A DNA stretch of 64,000 nucleotides, taken from the NCBI RefSeq assembly GCF_004791165.1, contig NZ_SRUZ01000004.1, positions 62,001 to 126,000 on the forward strand. The letters are read 5' to 3'. The DNA is from Mesorhizobium sp. M8A.F.Ca.ET.218.01.1.1. GTDB taxonomy: Bacteria; Pseudomonadota; Alphaproteobacteria; Rhizobiales; Rhizobiaceae. This document shows, one piece after another, positions 30,926-38,679 of this stretch. Position numbers and translations under genes: made by a program. The notes beneath the pieces are model-generated. The model saw only the letters and a list, made by a program, of their open reading frames with translations. It was not told where the DNA came from and searched no databases. Within the stretch, counting starts at the first letter, position 1; each line of letters opens with the position of its first letter.

Positions 30926-31432
30926 ATGACATCACTCACGCGGTTTGCGCTTGCTGGATGCCTGCTCGTCGCGGCCACTGCCGCGCGTGCCGACGACAGC
31001 AAATTTCTCCAGTCCTTCCAGGGCAGTTTCGCCGGCAAGGGAACTGTTCAGGTGACGACGCAGGCGCCGACGGTCAGCGTTTCCTGCACATTCAAATCGG
31101 ATGCGACATCGTCTTCGCTGTCGCTCGACGGCAACTGCCGCGGCCTGATCCTGGTGACACGCGCCATCAGCGCCCGTCTGAAGACCAGCGGCGCCAAATA
31201 CAGCGGCGTCTATGTGGGATCGCGCACCGGACCGGCGCAGCTGAACGGAAATCGTTCTGGCAATGCCATAAACCTCGCCATCCGCTGGGCCAAGGAGGTC
31301 AATGGCGACCGCACCGCGCAGCTTACCGTACAGAAAAACGGGGCGGACGGCATTGTTTTGACCGTGGTCGACCGTGATCCCAAGACCGGAAAGAGCGTCG
31401 TGACCAGCCGCATCGACCTTCGACGCAGCTGA
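30926..31432 (+). CDS. Exported protein of unknown function
   Basis: 168-residue protein with a clear signal peptide (LTRFALAGCLLVAATAARA-DDS; the internal Cys is too early and lacks a lipobox). The mature part is Thr/Ser/Lys-rich with beta-strand periodicity (GSFAGKGTVQVTT, VSCTFKSD, LDGNCRG) and two cysteines that could pair. It looks like a small beta-barrel or lipocalin-like periplasmic protein, but I recognise no family. Aaggagac lies just before the start. Its stop is six bases from the stop of convergent dinB. Confidence 0.82.
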   Translation: MTSLTRFALAGCLLVAATAARADDSKFLQSFQGSFAGKGTVQVTTQAPTVSVSCTFKSDATSSSLSLDGNCRGLILVTRAISARLKTSGAKYSGVYVGSRTGPAQLNGNRSGNAINLAIRWAKEVNGDRTAQLTVQKNGADGIVLTVVDRDPKTGKSVVTSRIDLRRS

Positions 31433-31438
31433 TCTGGT

Positions 31439-32755
31439 TCAATCCTCAAGCGGCTCCGGCGGATGGGCGTCGCGGCCCTTGCCGAAGGTGTAGCCGGTTT
31501 GCACCGCCTTGCGCCCGAATTTGTCGCGCAACGCATCGATGGCGCCTTCGGCCATGGCGCGCTTGCGCGACTGGACATCGACCAGATCCGGTGGGTCGGC
31601 CTTGTCGTCATCCGAAAGGTCGCTGACGCCGATGCCAAGCAATCGAAATTTTGTCCCGTCCGTCTCCTTGCGAAGAAGCTCCACGCCGGTCGAAAAGATG
31701 CGGTCCGCGAGCCGGGTCGGGTCGCCAAGCTGACGGTTGCGCGTGCGCAGCTTGAAATCCTGGGTCTTCAGCTTCAGCACCACGGTGCGACCCGCAATGC
31801 CTGACTTCTTCAGCCGCGCCGAGACTTTTTCAGAAAGGCCCCTCAGCACCGAGGTCAGCTCGTCCAGCGAGGCGATGTCGGTGTCGAAAGTGGTTTCGGC
31901 CGATACGCTCTTGGCATCCTGGTCGGGGTCGACGCGGCGGACATCCTCACCGCGCGAAAGCCGGTAGAGCCGTTCGCCCATCACCCCGTAGCGACGCATC
32001 AGGTCGCTACGCTCCATCTTCTGGAGCTGACCGATGGTGCGGATGCCATCCTGTTCCAGCGTGGCGTTGAACGCCTTGCCGACGCCCCAGATCATGGTCA
32101 CCGGCTGCGTTGCCAGGAAGCCGACCGCCTCGGCCTCGCCAATTACCGAAAAGCCGCGCGGCTTGCGGAAGTCCGATGCAATCTTGGCGAGGAACTTGCA
32201 ATAGGACAGGCCGGCCGACACGGTGATGCCGATTTCCTTCTCCACGGCCAGCGCGAAGCGCGCCAGCACCACCGCCGGCGGCAGGCCGTGCAGCCGCTCG
32301 GTGCCGGCGAGATCGAGGAACGCCTCATCGATCGACAGCGGCTCGACCAACGGCGTCAACGCCTGCATCATGGCGCGCACCTCGTGGCCGACACGCACAT
32401 ATTTTTCCATGTTGGGCGCGATTACCACCGCCTCGGGGCAGGCCTCGAGCGCCTTGAACATCGGCATGGCGGAACGCACGCCGCGAATGCGCGCTATATA
32501 GCAGGCGGTGGAGACGACCCCGCGCTTGCCGCCCCCGACGATCAGCGGCTTGTCCTTGAGCGAAGGGTTGTCGCGCTTTTCGACCGCCGCGTAGAAGGCA
32601 TCGCAATCGATATGGGCGAGGTGCAGCCGGTAAAGCTCGGGATGGCGGGCCAGGCGAGGGCTGCCGCAGCGTTCGCAGCGGCGCGTTTCACCACGCTGAA
32701 ACGTCAGGCAGTCACGACAAAAACCGTGATCGGGATTGTTGACAGGAGCCGCCAT
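31439..32755 (-). CDS. dinB: DNA polymerase IV with N-terminal zinc ribbon
   Basis: Y-family translesion polymerase, 438 residues. Catalytic residues are visible in [13 protein letters not shown] (Asp50) and SIDEAFLDL (Asp143, Glu144). The thumb and little-finger regions follow ([12 protein letters not shown], then [10 protein letters not shown]). The first 45 residues form a Cys4 ribbon, CRDC at 13-16 and CERC at 27-30, absent from E. coli DinB but, as I recall, present in a rhizobial subgroup. The start ATG 32755 lies just inside a LexA operator, indicating SOS induction. An in-frame ATG at 32767 falls within the operator and is less likely. Confidence 0.93.
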   Translation of the reverse strand: MAAPVNNPDHGFCRDCLTFQRGETRRCERCGSPRLARHPELYRLHLAHIDCDAFYAAVEKRDNPSLKDKPLIVGGGKRGVVSTACYIARIRGVRSAMPMFKALEACPEAVVIAPNMEKYVRVGHEVRAMMQALTPLVEPLSIDEAFLDLAGTERLHGLPPAVVLARFALAVEKEIGITVSAGLSYCKFLAKIASDFRKPRGFSVIGEAEAVGFLATQPVTMIWGVGKAFNATLEQDGIRTIGQLQKMERSDLMRRYGVMGERLYRLSRGEDVRRVDPDQDAKSVSAETTFDTDIASLDELTSVLRGLSEKVSARLKKSGIAGRTVVLKLKTQDFKLRTRNRQLGDPTRLADRIFSTGVELLRKETDGTKFRLLGIGVSDLSDDDKADPPDLVDVQSRKRAMAEGAIDALRDKFGRKAVQTGYTFGKGRDAHPPEPLED

Positions 32756-32761
32756 CACTGC

Positions 32762-32776
32762 GAACATAAAGAGAAC
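32762..32776. promoter_or_regulatory. LexA operator (SOS box), GTTC-N7-GTTC
   Basis: The plus strand reads GAACATAAAGAGAAC, i.e. GTTC-N7-GTTC on the dinB strand, an exact match to the alphaproteobacterial LexA consensus. It is six bases upstream of the dinB start and 57 bases upstream of the divergent acetyltransferase start, so it could control both. Confidence 0.88.
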
Positions 32777-32832
32777 AAATGCAATGGTACGACAGCGCAG
32801 GGCCAGCGACAAGCCTGGCCTGGGGAGAACGC

Positions 32833-33420
32833 ATGAGCACGACCATAGTGCCGCTGGCGCCAGAGCTCTGGCCTGATTTCGAGGACCTTTTCGGCAAGCA
32901 GGGCGCCTGCTACGGCTGCTGGTGCACGCATTTCCGGCTGGCGCCGGCGGCGCGGCGCGAGAGCAGCCGCGAACGCAACAAGGATCACATCAAGGCGCGC
33001 ATCGAGGCCGGCCCGCCGCCCGGGCTACTGGCCTTCGAGGACGGCAAGGCGGTTGGCTGGATGCAGATCGGGCCACGCGCCGACGTGCCCGAATGGAACA
33101 ACAAGGGCAGGGGTTCGGCGCCGATCGAACCCGCCGACGCCTCCGATCCGGCCGTTTGGGCGATCTCATGCTTTTTCATCCGTGCCAAGGCGCGTGGCCG
33201 TGGCATCACGCACCGCCTCGTCGAAGGCGGCATCGATTTCGCCCGCAGGAACGGGGCACGGCTTGTCGATGCCTGTCCGATCGACCTGTCCCGCGATTCG
33301 CGCTCGATCGGCCTGTTCGTCGGCTCATCCGGGGTGTTCGAGAAGGCCGGGTTCGAGAGGCTCGTGGAGCGCAAGGCCGGTCGGCCGCTGATGCGGCTGA
33401 CGTTGAAGCCGATTGCCTGA
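32833..33420 (+). CDS. GNAT-like N-acetyltransferase
   Basis: 195-residue predicted acetyltransferase. [15 protein letters not shown] with clustered Cys near 22-33 is typical of one rhizobial/actinobacterial GNAT subgroup. The acetyl-CoA-binding region is [20 protein letters not shown] near 115-135, and [13 protein letters not shown] is the C-terminal motif. Substrate unknown. GGGGAG precedes ATG 32833; an upstream in-frame ATG at 32779 was rejected. It is divergent from dinB across a LexA box, so DNA-damage control is possible. Confidence 0.85.
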   Translation: MSTTIVPLAPELWPDFEDLFGKQGACYGCWCTHFRLAPAARRESSRERNKDHIKARIEAGPPPGLLAFEDGKAVGWMQIGPRADVPEWNNKGRGSAPIEPADASDPAVWAISCFFIRAKARGRGITHRLVEGGIDFARRNGARLVDACPIDLSRDSRSIGLFVGSSGVFEKAGFERLVERKAGRPLMRLTLKPIA

Positions 33421-33503
33421 CTGTCATCGTCTTGCAGTCGGGATGGTATTTCCGTACCAGAGATGCGAAACGATTTTTGCCTTCGACCGAACGGAGAATT
33501 CCC

Positions 33504-35105
33504 GTGAACCCTATGTTGCCAATTGCGTTTACCGCGCTTCTGCTCAGCGCACCTGCTTTCGGCCAGACCGTCGACAGCCAGGGCGCCAAGCAATTGTCCG
33601 ATGACCTGTCGCGCTATGTCGGCAAACAGGCGCTCGACAAGGGTATCCTGAAGGTTTCGGCCGAAGGCGACGCCTACAAGATCGTGTTTGATTTCAAGGC
33701 GCTTGCCGCGACCTTCCCCGACCAGAAGATGGTGAAATTCGACTTTGCGCCCTACGCCCTGCTGGTCAAGCCGCGCAGCGACGGGTCCTGGGATGTCTCG
33801 ATGGACTTTTCGCAGAGCGCCTCATTCGAGTTCAACGGTCCCGAGGGAAAGCAGAGCACGCGGTTTTCGATCAAGGACGGCAAGGGCAGCGGCGTCTACG
33901 ACCCCAAGCTGGCGGCGTTCAGCAGCGCCACCAGTTCGATTGCCGGGATGACGATGTCGTCGCAGGACGCCAAGCAGCAGATGGATGCGAGCGCCGGTGC
34001 CGGCACCGCGACCCTGTCCGCGGCCAAGGCAGCCAATGGCGGCGTCGATTTCACGACGACGCAAAAGATTGCGAACTTCGTCGAAGCGATAAAATTCAAT
34101 GATCCCGAGAGCGGGTTGAATTTTCCCGTTACCGTGAAGTCGCCGGAATTGTCGGTGGAGGCCAGCGGCAAGGGCGTCGAGACCAAGCCACTGCTCGATC
34201 TCCTGGCGTTTGCCGTGGCCAATGAGGACGAGAAGACGCTGAAGGCAAACCAGGCGCAGCTCAAGTCGCTTCTGCTTGCCGCGCTTCCGGTGTGGGAGCG
34301 TATCGACGGAACCTATGGCTTCAAGGATTTCGCCGTCGACAGCCCGATCGGCACGTTCGGGGCGACCCAGCTCGGCATAGCGTTCGGCTCCGACGGCGTC
34401 GCCCAGAATGGCAAGATCAGCTATGGCATCAAGGCTTCGGGACTGACCGTGCCGCAGCAGCTCTTGCCAAGCTGGAGCGTGGCACTGCTGCCCACCGATA
34501 TCGACCTGAACTTCGGCGGCGCCAGCATCGATCTCGACAGCATGGCGAAGAAGGCGATCGAAGCCTTTGATCTCAATCAGGATCCGCCGCTGCCGGCCGA
34601 GTTCGGCGACCAGCTCAAGGCCGACTTCCTGGCCAAGACGCCGAAGGTGGTCATCGGCCACAGCACCGTGAAGAACAAGGACATGGAGATCGCGCTCGAA
34701 GGCGAGATGACGACCTTCGGCCAGAAGCCCGATGCAAATCTCACTGTCGACGTCGCCGGCTTCGACAAGATCATGGAGCATCTGCAGGAAGCGGCGAAGG
34801 CGGAGCCGGAGGTCGGGCAGTACGTGCCTGTCGCTCTCATGGCAAAGGGTTTTGCCAAGACGCTGCCGGACGGCAAGCTGGAATGGGCTATCAACACCAA
34901 GGCCGACGGTTCGGTCACTGTCAACGGCGTCATGCTGAAGCCCGCCGATCCGGCGGTGGATGACAGTGTCGATGATGGTGGCGGCGCGGACGATGAGAGC
35001 GGCGATGACAATGGCGGTGGCGCTAACGGCGGTAGCGCTAACGAAGGCAGCAATAGCGGCGGCACCGATAATAATGGCGGGGCAGGGGCCAAGCTGAACC
35101 CTTGA
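33504..35105 (+). CDS. Exported protein, possibly DUF2125-like, with acidic low-complexity tail
   Basis: 533 residues. The signal peptide MLPIAFTALLLSAPAFG-QTV is followed by a long beta-rich body (about 20-480) with repeated amphipathic strands, as in periplasmic lipid- or polymer-handling proteins. I think it belongs to the alphaproteobacterial DUF2125 group, but that is from memory. The last 45 residues are almost only D, G, S, N, A and E (VDDGGGADDESGDDNGGGAN region), encoded by imperfect repeats. The GTG at 33504 has CGGAGA eight bases upstream; ATG 33513 is the alternative. It stands 83 bases after the acetyltransferase gene. Confidence 0.75.
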   Translation: MNPMLPIAFTALLLSAPAFGQTVDSQGAKQLSDDLSRYVGKQALDKGILKVSAEGDAYKIVFDFKALAATFPDQKMVKFDFAPYALLVKPRSDGSWDVSMDFSQSASFEFNGPEGKQSTRFSIKDGKGSGVYDPKLAAFSSATSSIAGMTMSSQDAKQQMDASAGAGTATLSAAKAANGGVDFTTTQKIANFVEAIKFNDPESGLNFPVTVKSPELSVEASGKGVETKPLLDLLAFAVANEDEKTLKANQAQLKSLLLAALPVWERIDGTYGFKDFAVDSPIGTFGATQLGIAFGSDGVAQNGKISYGIKASGLTVPQQLLPSWSVALLPTDIDLNFGGASIDLDSMAKKAIEAFDLNQDPPLPAEFGDQLKADFLAKTPKVVIGHSTVKNKDMEIALEGEMTTFGQKPDANLTVDVAGFDKIMEHLQEAAKAEPEVGQYVPVALMAKGFAKTLPDGKLEWAINTKADGSVTVNGVMLKPADPAVDDSVDDGGGADDESGDDNGGGANGGSANEGSNSGGTDNNGGAGAKLNP

Positions 35106-35120
35106 GGGGGTAGCCCTCCA

Positions 35121-35140
35121 GCAATTCCCCCCGGAATTGC
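35121..35140. repeat. Minimal palindrome GCAATTCC-CCCC-GGAATTGC between convergent genes
   Basis: A perfect 8-bp inverted repeat with a C4 loop, lying exactly between the stops at 35105 and 35142. Its arms match the ends of the larger repeats at 48806-48873 and 63680-63721, so it looks like a core-deleted copy. It has no U-tract, so a classical terminator role is doubtful. Confidence 0.7.
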
Positions 35141-35141
35141 G

Positions 35142-35804
35142 TCAAAGCGCCTGTAGTCCCAGAGCGTTCGCGATCTTCGGCGCGGCTTCGTGCCAGTCCT
35201 GGACGACGATGACATCGTCCGAGACCGGGGGCAGGAACGCGCGCAGCGAATTGTCGGCCATCAGGTGGAAGAGATTTGCATCGGCGATCGATTCCCGCAC
35301 CGACGCCAGATTGTGTGGCTGGTCGTCGACGAAGACCACGGGCCGCCCGGTCTTGCCGCGCAGCCTGGCCACCGCCGGGCCCTTGGCCATCTCGGTGGTC
35401 AGCAGCGGATAGGCTAGTCCCAGCGCATCGAGATGGGCGCGGCGCGCGGCGCGATGCCTGTGCGGCATGGCCGTCAGCAATATGATTTCCGCGCGACCTC
35501 CAAGTCCCGTCAGGGCCTCCGCGGCGCCATCGGTGATGCTTTGCCAATCAGCTTGCGCGTCGAAGAAATCGCCCAGGAGTGCCGTGACTTCGGGTTGTTC
35601 GATCAGGCGGCCGCTGGCCGTTTCGGCAATGTTGCCGGTCAGCCGGAAGGAAGCCAGTGTCAGGCCATAGCCGCGTGCCTTGAGGAAATGCGGAAACGGG
35701 CGGATGAATTCGAGCACCACATCGTCGACATCGAGCACCAGCAGCGGCCGGTCGTCGGCCGCAAGTTCCCCGATCTGGCGCGCGGTTTCGGGATCATCGC
35801 TCAT
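35142..35804 (-). CDS. HAD-superfamily hydrolase
   Basis: 220-residue cytoplasmic protein. HAD motif I is LDVDDVVLEF near 24-32 (DxDxV). Motif II is ILLTAMPHRHR near 110, motif III a lysine in TTEMAKGPAV near 140, and motif IV VFVDDQPHNLASV near 160 (DDxxxN). A phosphatase-like role is likely, substrate unknown. Its ATG overlaps the stop of the DUF3572 gene (ATGA), so the two form a coupled pair divergent from divK. Confidence 0.85.
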   Translation of the reverse strand: MSDDPETARQIGELAADDRPLLVLDVDDVVLEFIRPFPHFLKARGYGLTLASFRLTGNIAETASGRLIEQPEVTALLGDFFDAQADWQSITDGAAEALTGLGGRAEIILLTAMPHRHRAARRAHLDALGLAYPLLTTEMAKGPAVARLRGKTGRPVVFVDDQPHNLASVRESIADANLFHLMADNSLRAFLPPVSDDVIVVQDWHEAAPKIANALGLQAL

Positions 35805-36100
35805 GTGGAACGCTCGTGATTGTCGTCGCCGAGCGGCAAGGCGCGCAGCGCCTTGCCGACTGCCGCCGGCGGGGTGCCGGTTTCCTCCGCAAAACGCATC
35901 AAGGTCGGCTCGTGGGCGAGAATGAACTGCAGGACGCCGGCCAGGAAACCCGGCTCGCCTGCCGCCCGGCGGATCGAATGCGCCTCTATTCCCGTGATCG
36001 CCAGAAAGCGCGGTAGAAGCTCGGGATCGGCGGCAACGAAGCCCAATGCCTTCACGGCAATGTTTTCCGCCTCTTCGCGCATTGACGCTGCGTTTGCCAT
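35801..36100 (-). CDS. DUF3572 family protein
   Basis: 99-residue, mostly helical cytoplasmic protein. ENIAVKALGFVAADPELLPRF, then GIEAHSIRRAAGEPGFLAGVLQFI and EPTLMRFAEETG are what I associate with DUF3572, whose function is unknown. It lies divergently upstream of divK, an arrangement I recall from other Hyphomicrobiales. ATG 36100 was chosen; a GTG one codon upstream exists. It overlaps the HAD gene by four bases. Confidence 0.85.
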   Translation of the reverse strand: MANAASMREEAENIAVKALGFVAADPELLPRFLAITGIEAHSIRRAAGEPGFLAGVLQFILAHEPTLMRFAEETGTPPAAVGKALRALPLGDDNHERST

Positions 36101-36347
36101 CACTACCTTCGGTGTGTGGAATGAGTCTCTCCCGCAGTAATGGCAAGAGTTGCTTGCGGCAAGCCATTAGAGTGTGGCGCGCCTTTTGGACGCGCAGGGA
36201 GGCGAGGCGGAATTCGTGCTGCTTTGCAGGCCGCGGGTTTCCGTTTCGTCAATCATATTGCCGTATAGTGAAGCAGGGTTTGGTGCGTTCAAGGAAAGAG
36301 CGCATGACGGCCACCTCCGGGCGGAGGATGGCCGGGACGGGATGTCG

Positions 36348-36719
36348 ATGCCTAAGAAGGTCATGATCGTCGAGGACAACGAGCTCAATATGAAGCTCTT
36401 TCGGGACCTCATCGAAGCAAGCGGCTACGAGACGGTGCGCACCCGCAACGGTCTCGAGGCGCTCGACCTGGCGCGCCAGCACCGGCCGGACCTTATCCTG
36501 ATGGATATCCAACTGCCCGAAGTGTCGGGGCTGGAAGTGACCAAATGGCTGAAGGAGGACGATGATTTGCACGTTATCCCGGTCATTGCCGTGACTGCCT
36601 TCGCGATGAAAGGCGATGAGGAGCGCATCCGCCAGGGTGGCTGCGAGGCCTATATTTCGAAGCCGATCTCGGTGCCGCGCTTCATCGAAACCATCAAATC
36701 CTATCTGGGCGATGCCTGA
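36348..36719 (+). CDS. divK: Cell-cycle response regulator DivK
   Basis: Single-domain response regulator of the DivJ-PleC-DivK system, which controls CtrA and polarity. 123 residues, the usual DivK length. The acidic pocket is VEDNE (Glu9, Asp10), the phosphoacceptor Asp53 lies in [10 protein letters not shown], Thr in [10 protein letters not shown] and Lys in [26 protein letters not shown] is almost identical to Brucella DivK as I remember it. ATG 36348 matches that N-terminus; ATG 36342 would add two residues. pleD follows 33 bases later. Confidence 0.95.
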   Translation: MPKKVMIVEDNELNMKLFRDLIEASGYETVRTRNGLEALDLARQHRPDLILMDIQLPEVSGLEVTKWLKEDDDLHVIPVIAVTAFAMKGDEERIRQGGCEAYISKPISVPRFIETIKSYLGDA

Positions 36720-36752
36720 TGTGCCCTTCCAGCCGAGCCGGAGCCTTGTGAA

Positions 36753-38126
36753 ATGACCGCGCGGATCCTCGTCGTCGACGACATCCCTGCCAATGTGAGG
36801 CTGCTGGAAGTCCGGCTGCTGGCCGAATATTTCGAGGTGCTGACCGCCACCAACGGACCCGACGCGATCGAGACCTGCGAGAACGGCAAGGTCGATGTCG
36901 TGCTGCTCGACGTGATGATGCCCGATATGGACGGGTTCGAGGTTTGCCGGCGGCTGAAGAGCGATCCGGCGACGTCGCACATTCCGGTGGTGATGATCAC
37001 CGCGCTCGACCAGGTCTCCGACCGCGTGCGCGGGCTCGAGGCCGGCGCCGACGATTTCCTGACCAAACCAGTCAACGACCTGCAACTGATGACGCGCGTC
37101 AAGAGCCTGGTCCGCCTGAAGTCGCTGACCGACGAGCTTCGGCTGCGCGCCTCGACCACACGCAACATAGGCATCGAGGAACTTTTGAGCCGCAATTTCG
37201 CGTCCGAGGACACGACGCCGAAAGTGCTTTTGATCGATGAGCGCAAATCGTCGGTCGAGCGCATCCAGAAGATGTTGCGCGACCGTGCCGATCTCGACGT
37301 CACCGGCGATCCGCATGCCGGGTTCTTCCAGGCCGCCGAAACGCCCTATGAATGTGTGTTGATCTCGACGGCCTTCGCCGATTTCGATCCGCTCAGGCTC
37401 TGCTCGCAACTGCGCTCGCTCGACCGCACCCGTTTTGTGCCGATCATCCTTTTGGCGGAGGAGGGCGAGGAAGAGCGCCTCATCCGAGGGCTCGAACTCG
37501 GCATCAACGACTATCTGATGCGGCCGATCGACCAGCAGGAACTGACGGCGCGGCTGCGCACCCAGGTGCGCCGCAAGCGCTACAACGACCAATTGCGCGC
37601 CAGCGTCACCCAGACCATCGAAATGGCCGTGACCGACGGCCTGACCGGGCTGCACAACCGCCGCTATCTCGACAGCCATCTGCAGACGCTGTTCGACCGC
37701 GCAGTGGCGCGGCGCCGGCCACTGTCGGTGATGATCACCGATCTCGACCGCTTCAAGTCCATCAATGACGCGCACGGCCATGATGGCGGCGACGAGGTGC
37801 TGCGCGAATTCGCGCGGCGGCTGCGCAAGAACGTCAGGGGTATCGACCTTGCCTGCCGGTTCGGCGGCGAGGAGTTCGTGGTGGTGATGCCGGACACCGA
37901 CGGCACCGTGGCCGAGAAGGTGGCCGAACGCATCCGTGCCGAAATCGCCCAGAAGCCTTTCGCCATCGGCGCCGACGGCAAGACGATCGAGGTCACCGTC
38001 AGCGTTGGCGTGTCATCGGTGCTGAAGGGCGTGGATACGGCGGCCGCGCTGATGAAGCGCGCCGATCTCGCGCTCTACGAAGCCAAGAGCGGCGGCCGCA
38101 ACCGCGTCGTTGCCAAGGCGGCCTGA
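36753..38126 (+). CDS. pleD: Response regulator diguanylate cyclase PleD
   Basis: 457 residues: receiver 1 with phosphoacceptor Asp53 (VVLLDVMMPDMDGFEV), then a second receiver (about 155-275) that lacks the acceptor aspartate (VLISTAFADFD) and has Arg for Lys (LMRPID), as in Caulobacter PleD. The GGDEF domain (about 290-455) has DGLTGLHNRRYL and GGEEF near 370-374. The I-site RGID precedes GGEEF by five residues, so feedback inhibition by c-di-GMP should be intact. Phosphorylation dimerises and activates the cyclase at the pole. It is co-transcribed with divK. Confidence 0.95.
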   Translation: MTARILVVDDIPANVRLLEVRLLAEYFEVLTATNGPDAIETCENGKVDVVLLDVMMPDMDGFEVCRRLKSDPATSHIPVVMITALDQVSDRVRGLEAGADDFLTKPVNDLQLMTRVKSLVRLKSLTDELRLRASTTRNIGIEELLSRNFASEDTTPKVLLIDERKSSVERIQKMLRDRADLDVTGDPHAGFFQAAETPYECVLISTAFADFDPLRLCSQLRSLDRTRFVPIILLAEEGEEERLIRGLELGINDYLMRPIDQQELTARLRTQVRRKRYNDQLRASVTQTIEMAVTDGLTGLHNRRYLDSHLQTLFDRAVARRRPLSVMITDLDRFKSINDAHGHDGGDEVLREFARRLRKNVRGIDLACRFGGEEFVVVMPDTDGTVAEKVAERIRAEIAQKPFAIGADGKTIEVTVSVGVSSVLKGVDTAAALMKRADLALYEAKSGGRNRVVAKAA

Positions 38127-38290
38127 CGGTCCGGGCCCGATTATCCGGTCAACCCAACAGGGTTACCCATTTACCTTAATCCAAGCGATTCGCGAGCCTT
38201 GGTTAAGAAACTGTTGATTTTCATAAGCTCTTGCGCAAATGTGCAGGCCAAGACGAAGCCGGCACGAGGGTAGACAGCCGGCTCGGTCCC

Positions 38291-38419
38291 TCAGGAATAC
38301 CCCATGATGCTCAGGTCCGCCGCATCTCCTGGGTCCGTGGGGTCGGCCGGCCGGCGCTGGCACATAGTGGCCTCCTCGTACCGCTGCCAAACGCCGACCG
38401 GCCCCCTCTTGTCCGACAT
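38291..38419 (-). CDS. Possible small protein (42 residues)
   Basis: An open frame starting MSDKRGPVGVWQRYEEATMC and ending LSIMGYS. About 35 of 41 third codon positions are G or C, like the neighbouring genes, and the protein is hydrophilic with two acidic patches. Against it: no good ribosome site, and a plus-strand terminator downstream suggests transcription mainly in the other direction. I do not recognise it. Confidence 0.35.
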   Translation of the reverse strand: MSDKRGPVGVWQRYEEATMCQRRPADPTDPGDAADLSIMGYS

Positions 38420-38438
38420 GACATCAGGATTCCGCGCC

Positions 38439-38465
38439 AAGCCCCGGAAGTGCCGGGGCTTTTTT
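38439..38465 (+). terminator. Rho-independent terminator
   Basis: Nine-base stem AAGCCCCGG / CCGGGGCTT with loop AAGTG, followed by a run of six T. A strong intrinsic terminator for plus-strand transcripts. It lies 313 bases beyond the pleD stop, so it ends either a long pleD 3' tail or a separate small RNA. Confidence 0.9.
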
Positions 38466-38679
38466 GTGCGCGGCAGGATCTGAAGAACGCTTTCCTGGGT
38501 TCTAACGGCACCTCGCGCGCTATCGCTTCGCAACGCGCGACCTTTTCACTGCCGTATGCAGAGGGGAAGGCGAGAGGCTACCCCCTCCATTTCATACATA
38601 TGGCGTACAAGGGGCTTGCGGCAAGACCTGGCTGTTCCCGTAAAACCACGACCCAAGTTAACCGAAACGGGAGTGGCGA

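Larger units (their letters stand above)
38127..38679. other. 553-base gap after pleD with a terminated transcript of unclear content
   Basis: No clear long gene. From about 38160 to 38240 the DNA is AT-richer, then comes a GC-rich stretch ending in a strong plus-strand terminator (38439-38465). Two readings compete for 38290-38420: a small plus-strand RNA with an anti-Shine-Dalgarno-like CCTCCTC at 38370-38376, or a 42-codon minus-strand ORF. After the terminator (38466-38679) I see only the ribosome site of the monooxygenase gene. Confidence 0.5.

Noticed and set aside
38200..38225. CtrA-type site TTAA-N7-TTGA after pleD
   Set aside because: Second half deviates from TTAA and no gene start follows at a suitable distance.
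38303..38482. Plus-strand frame of about 59 codons reading through the terminator
   Set aside because: It translates the terminator hairpin itself and its third positions are less GC-rich than those of the opposite strand.
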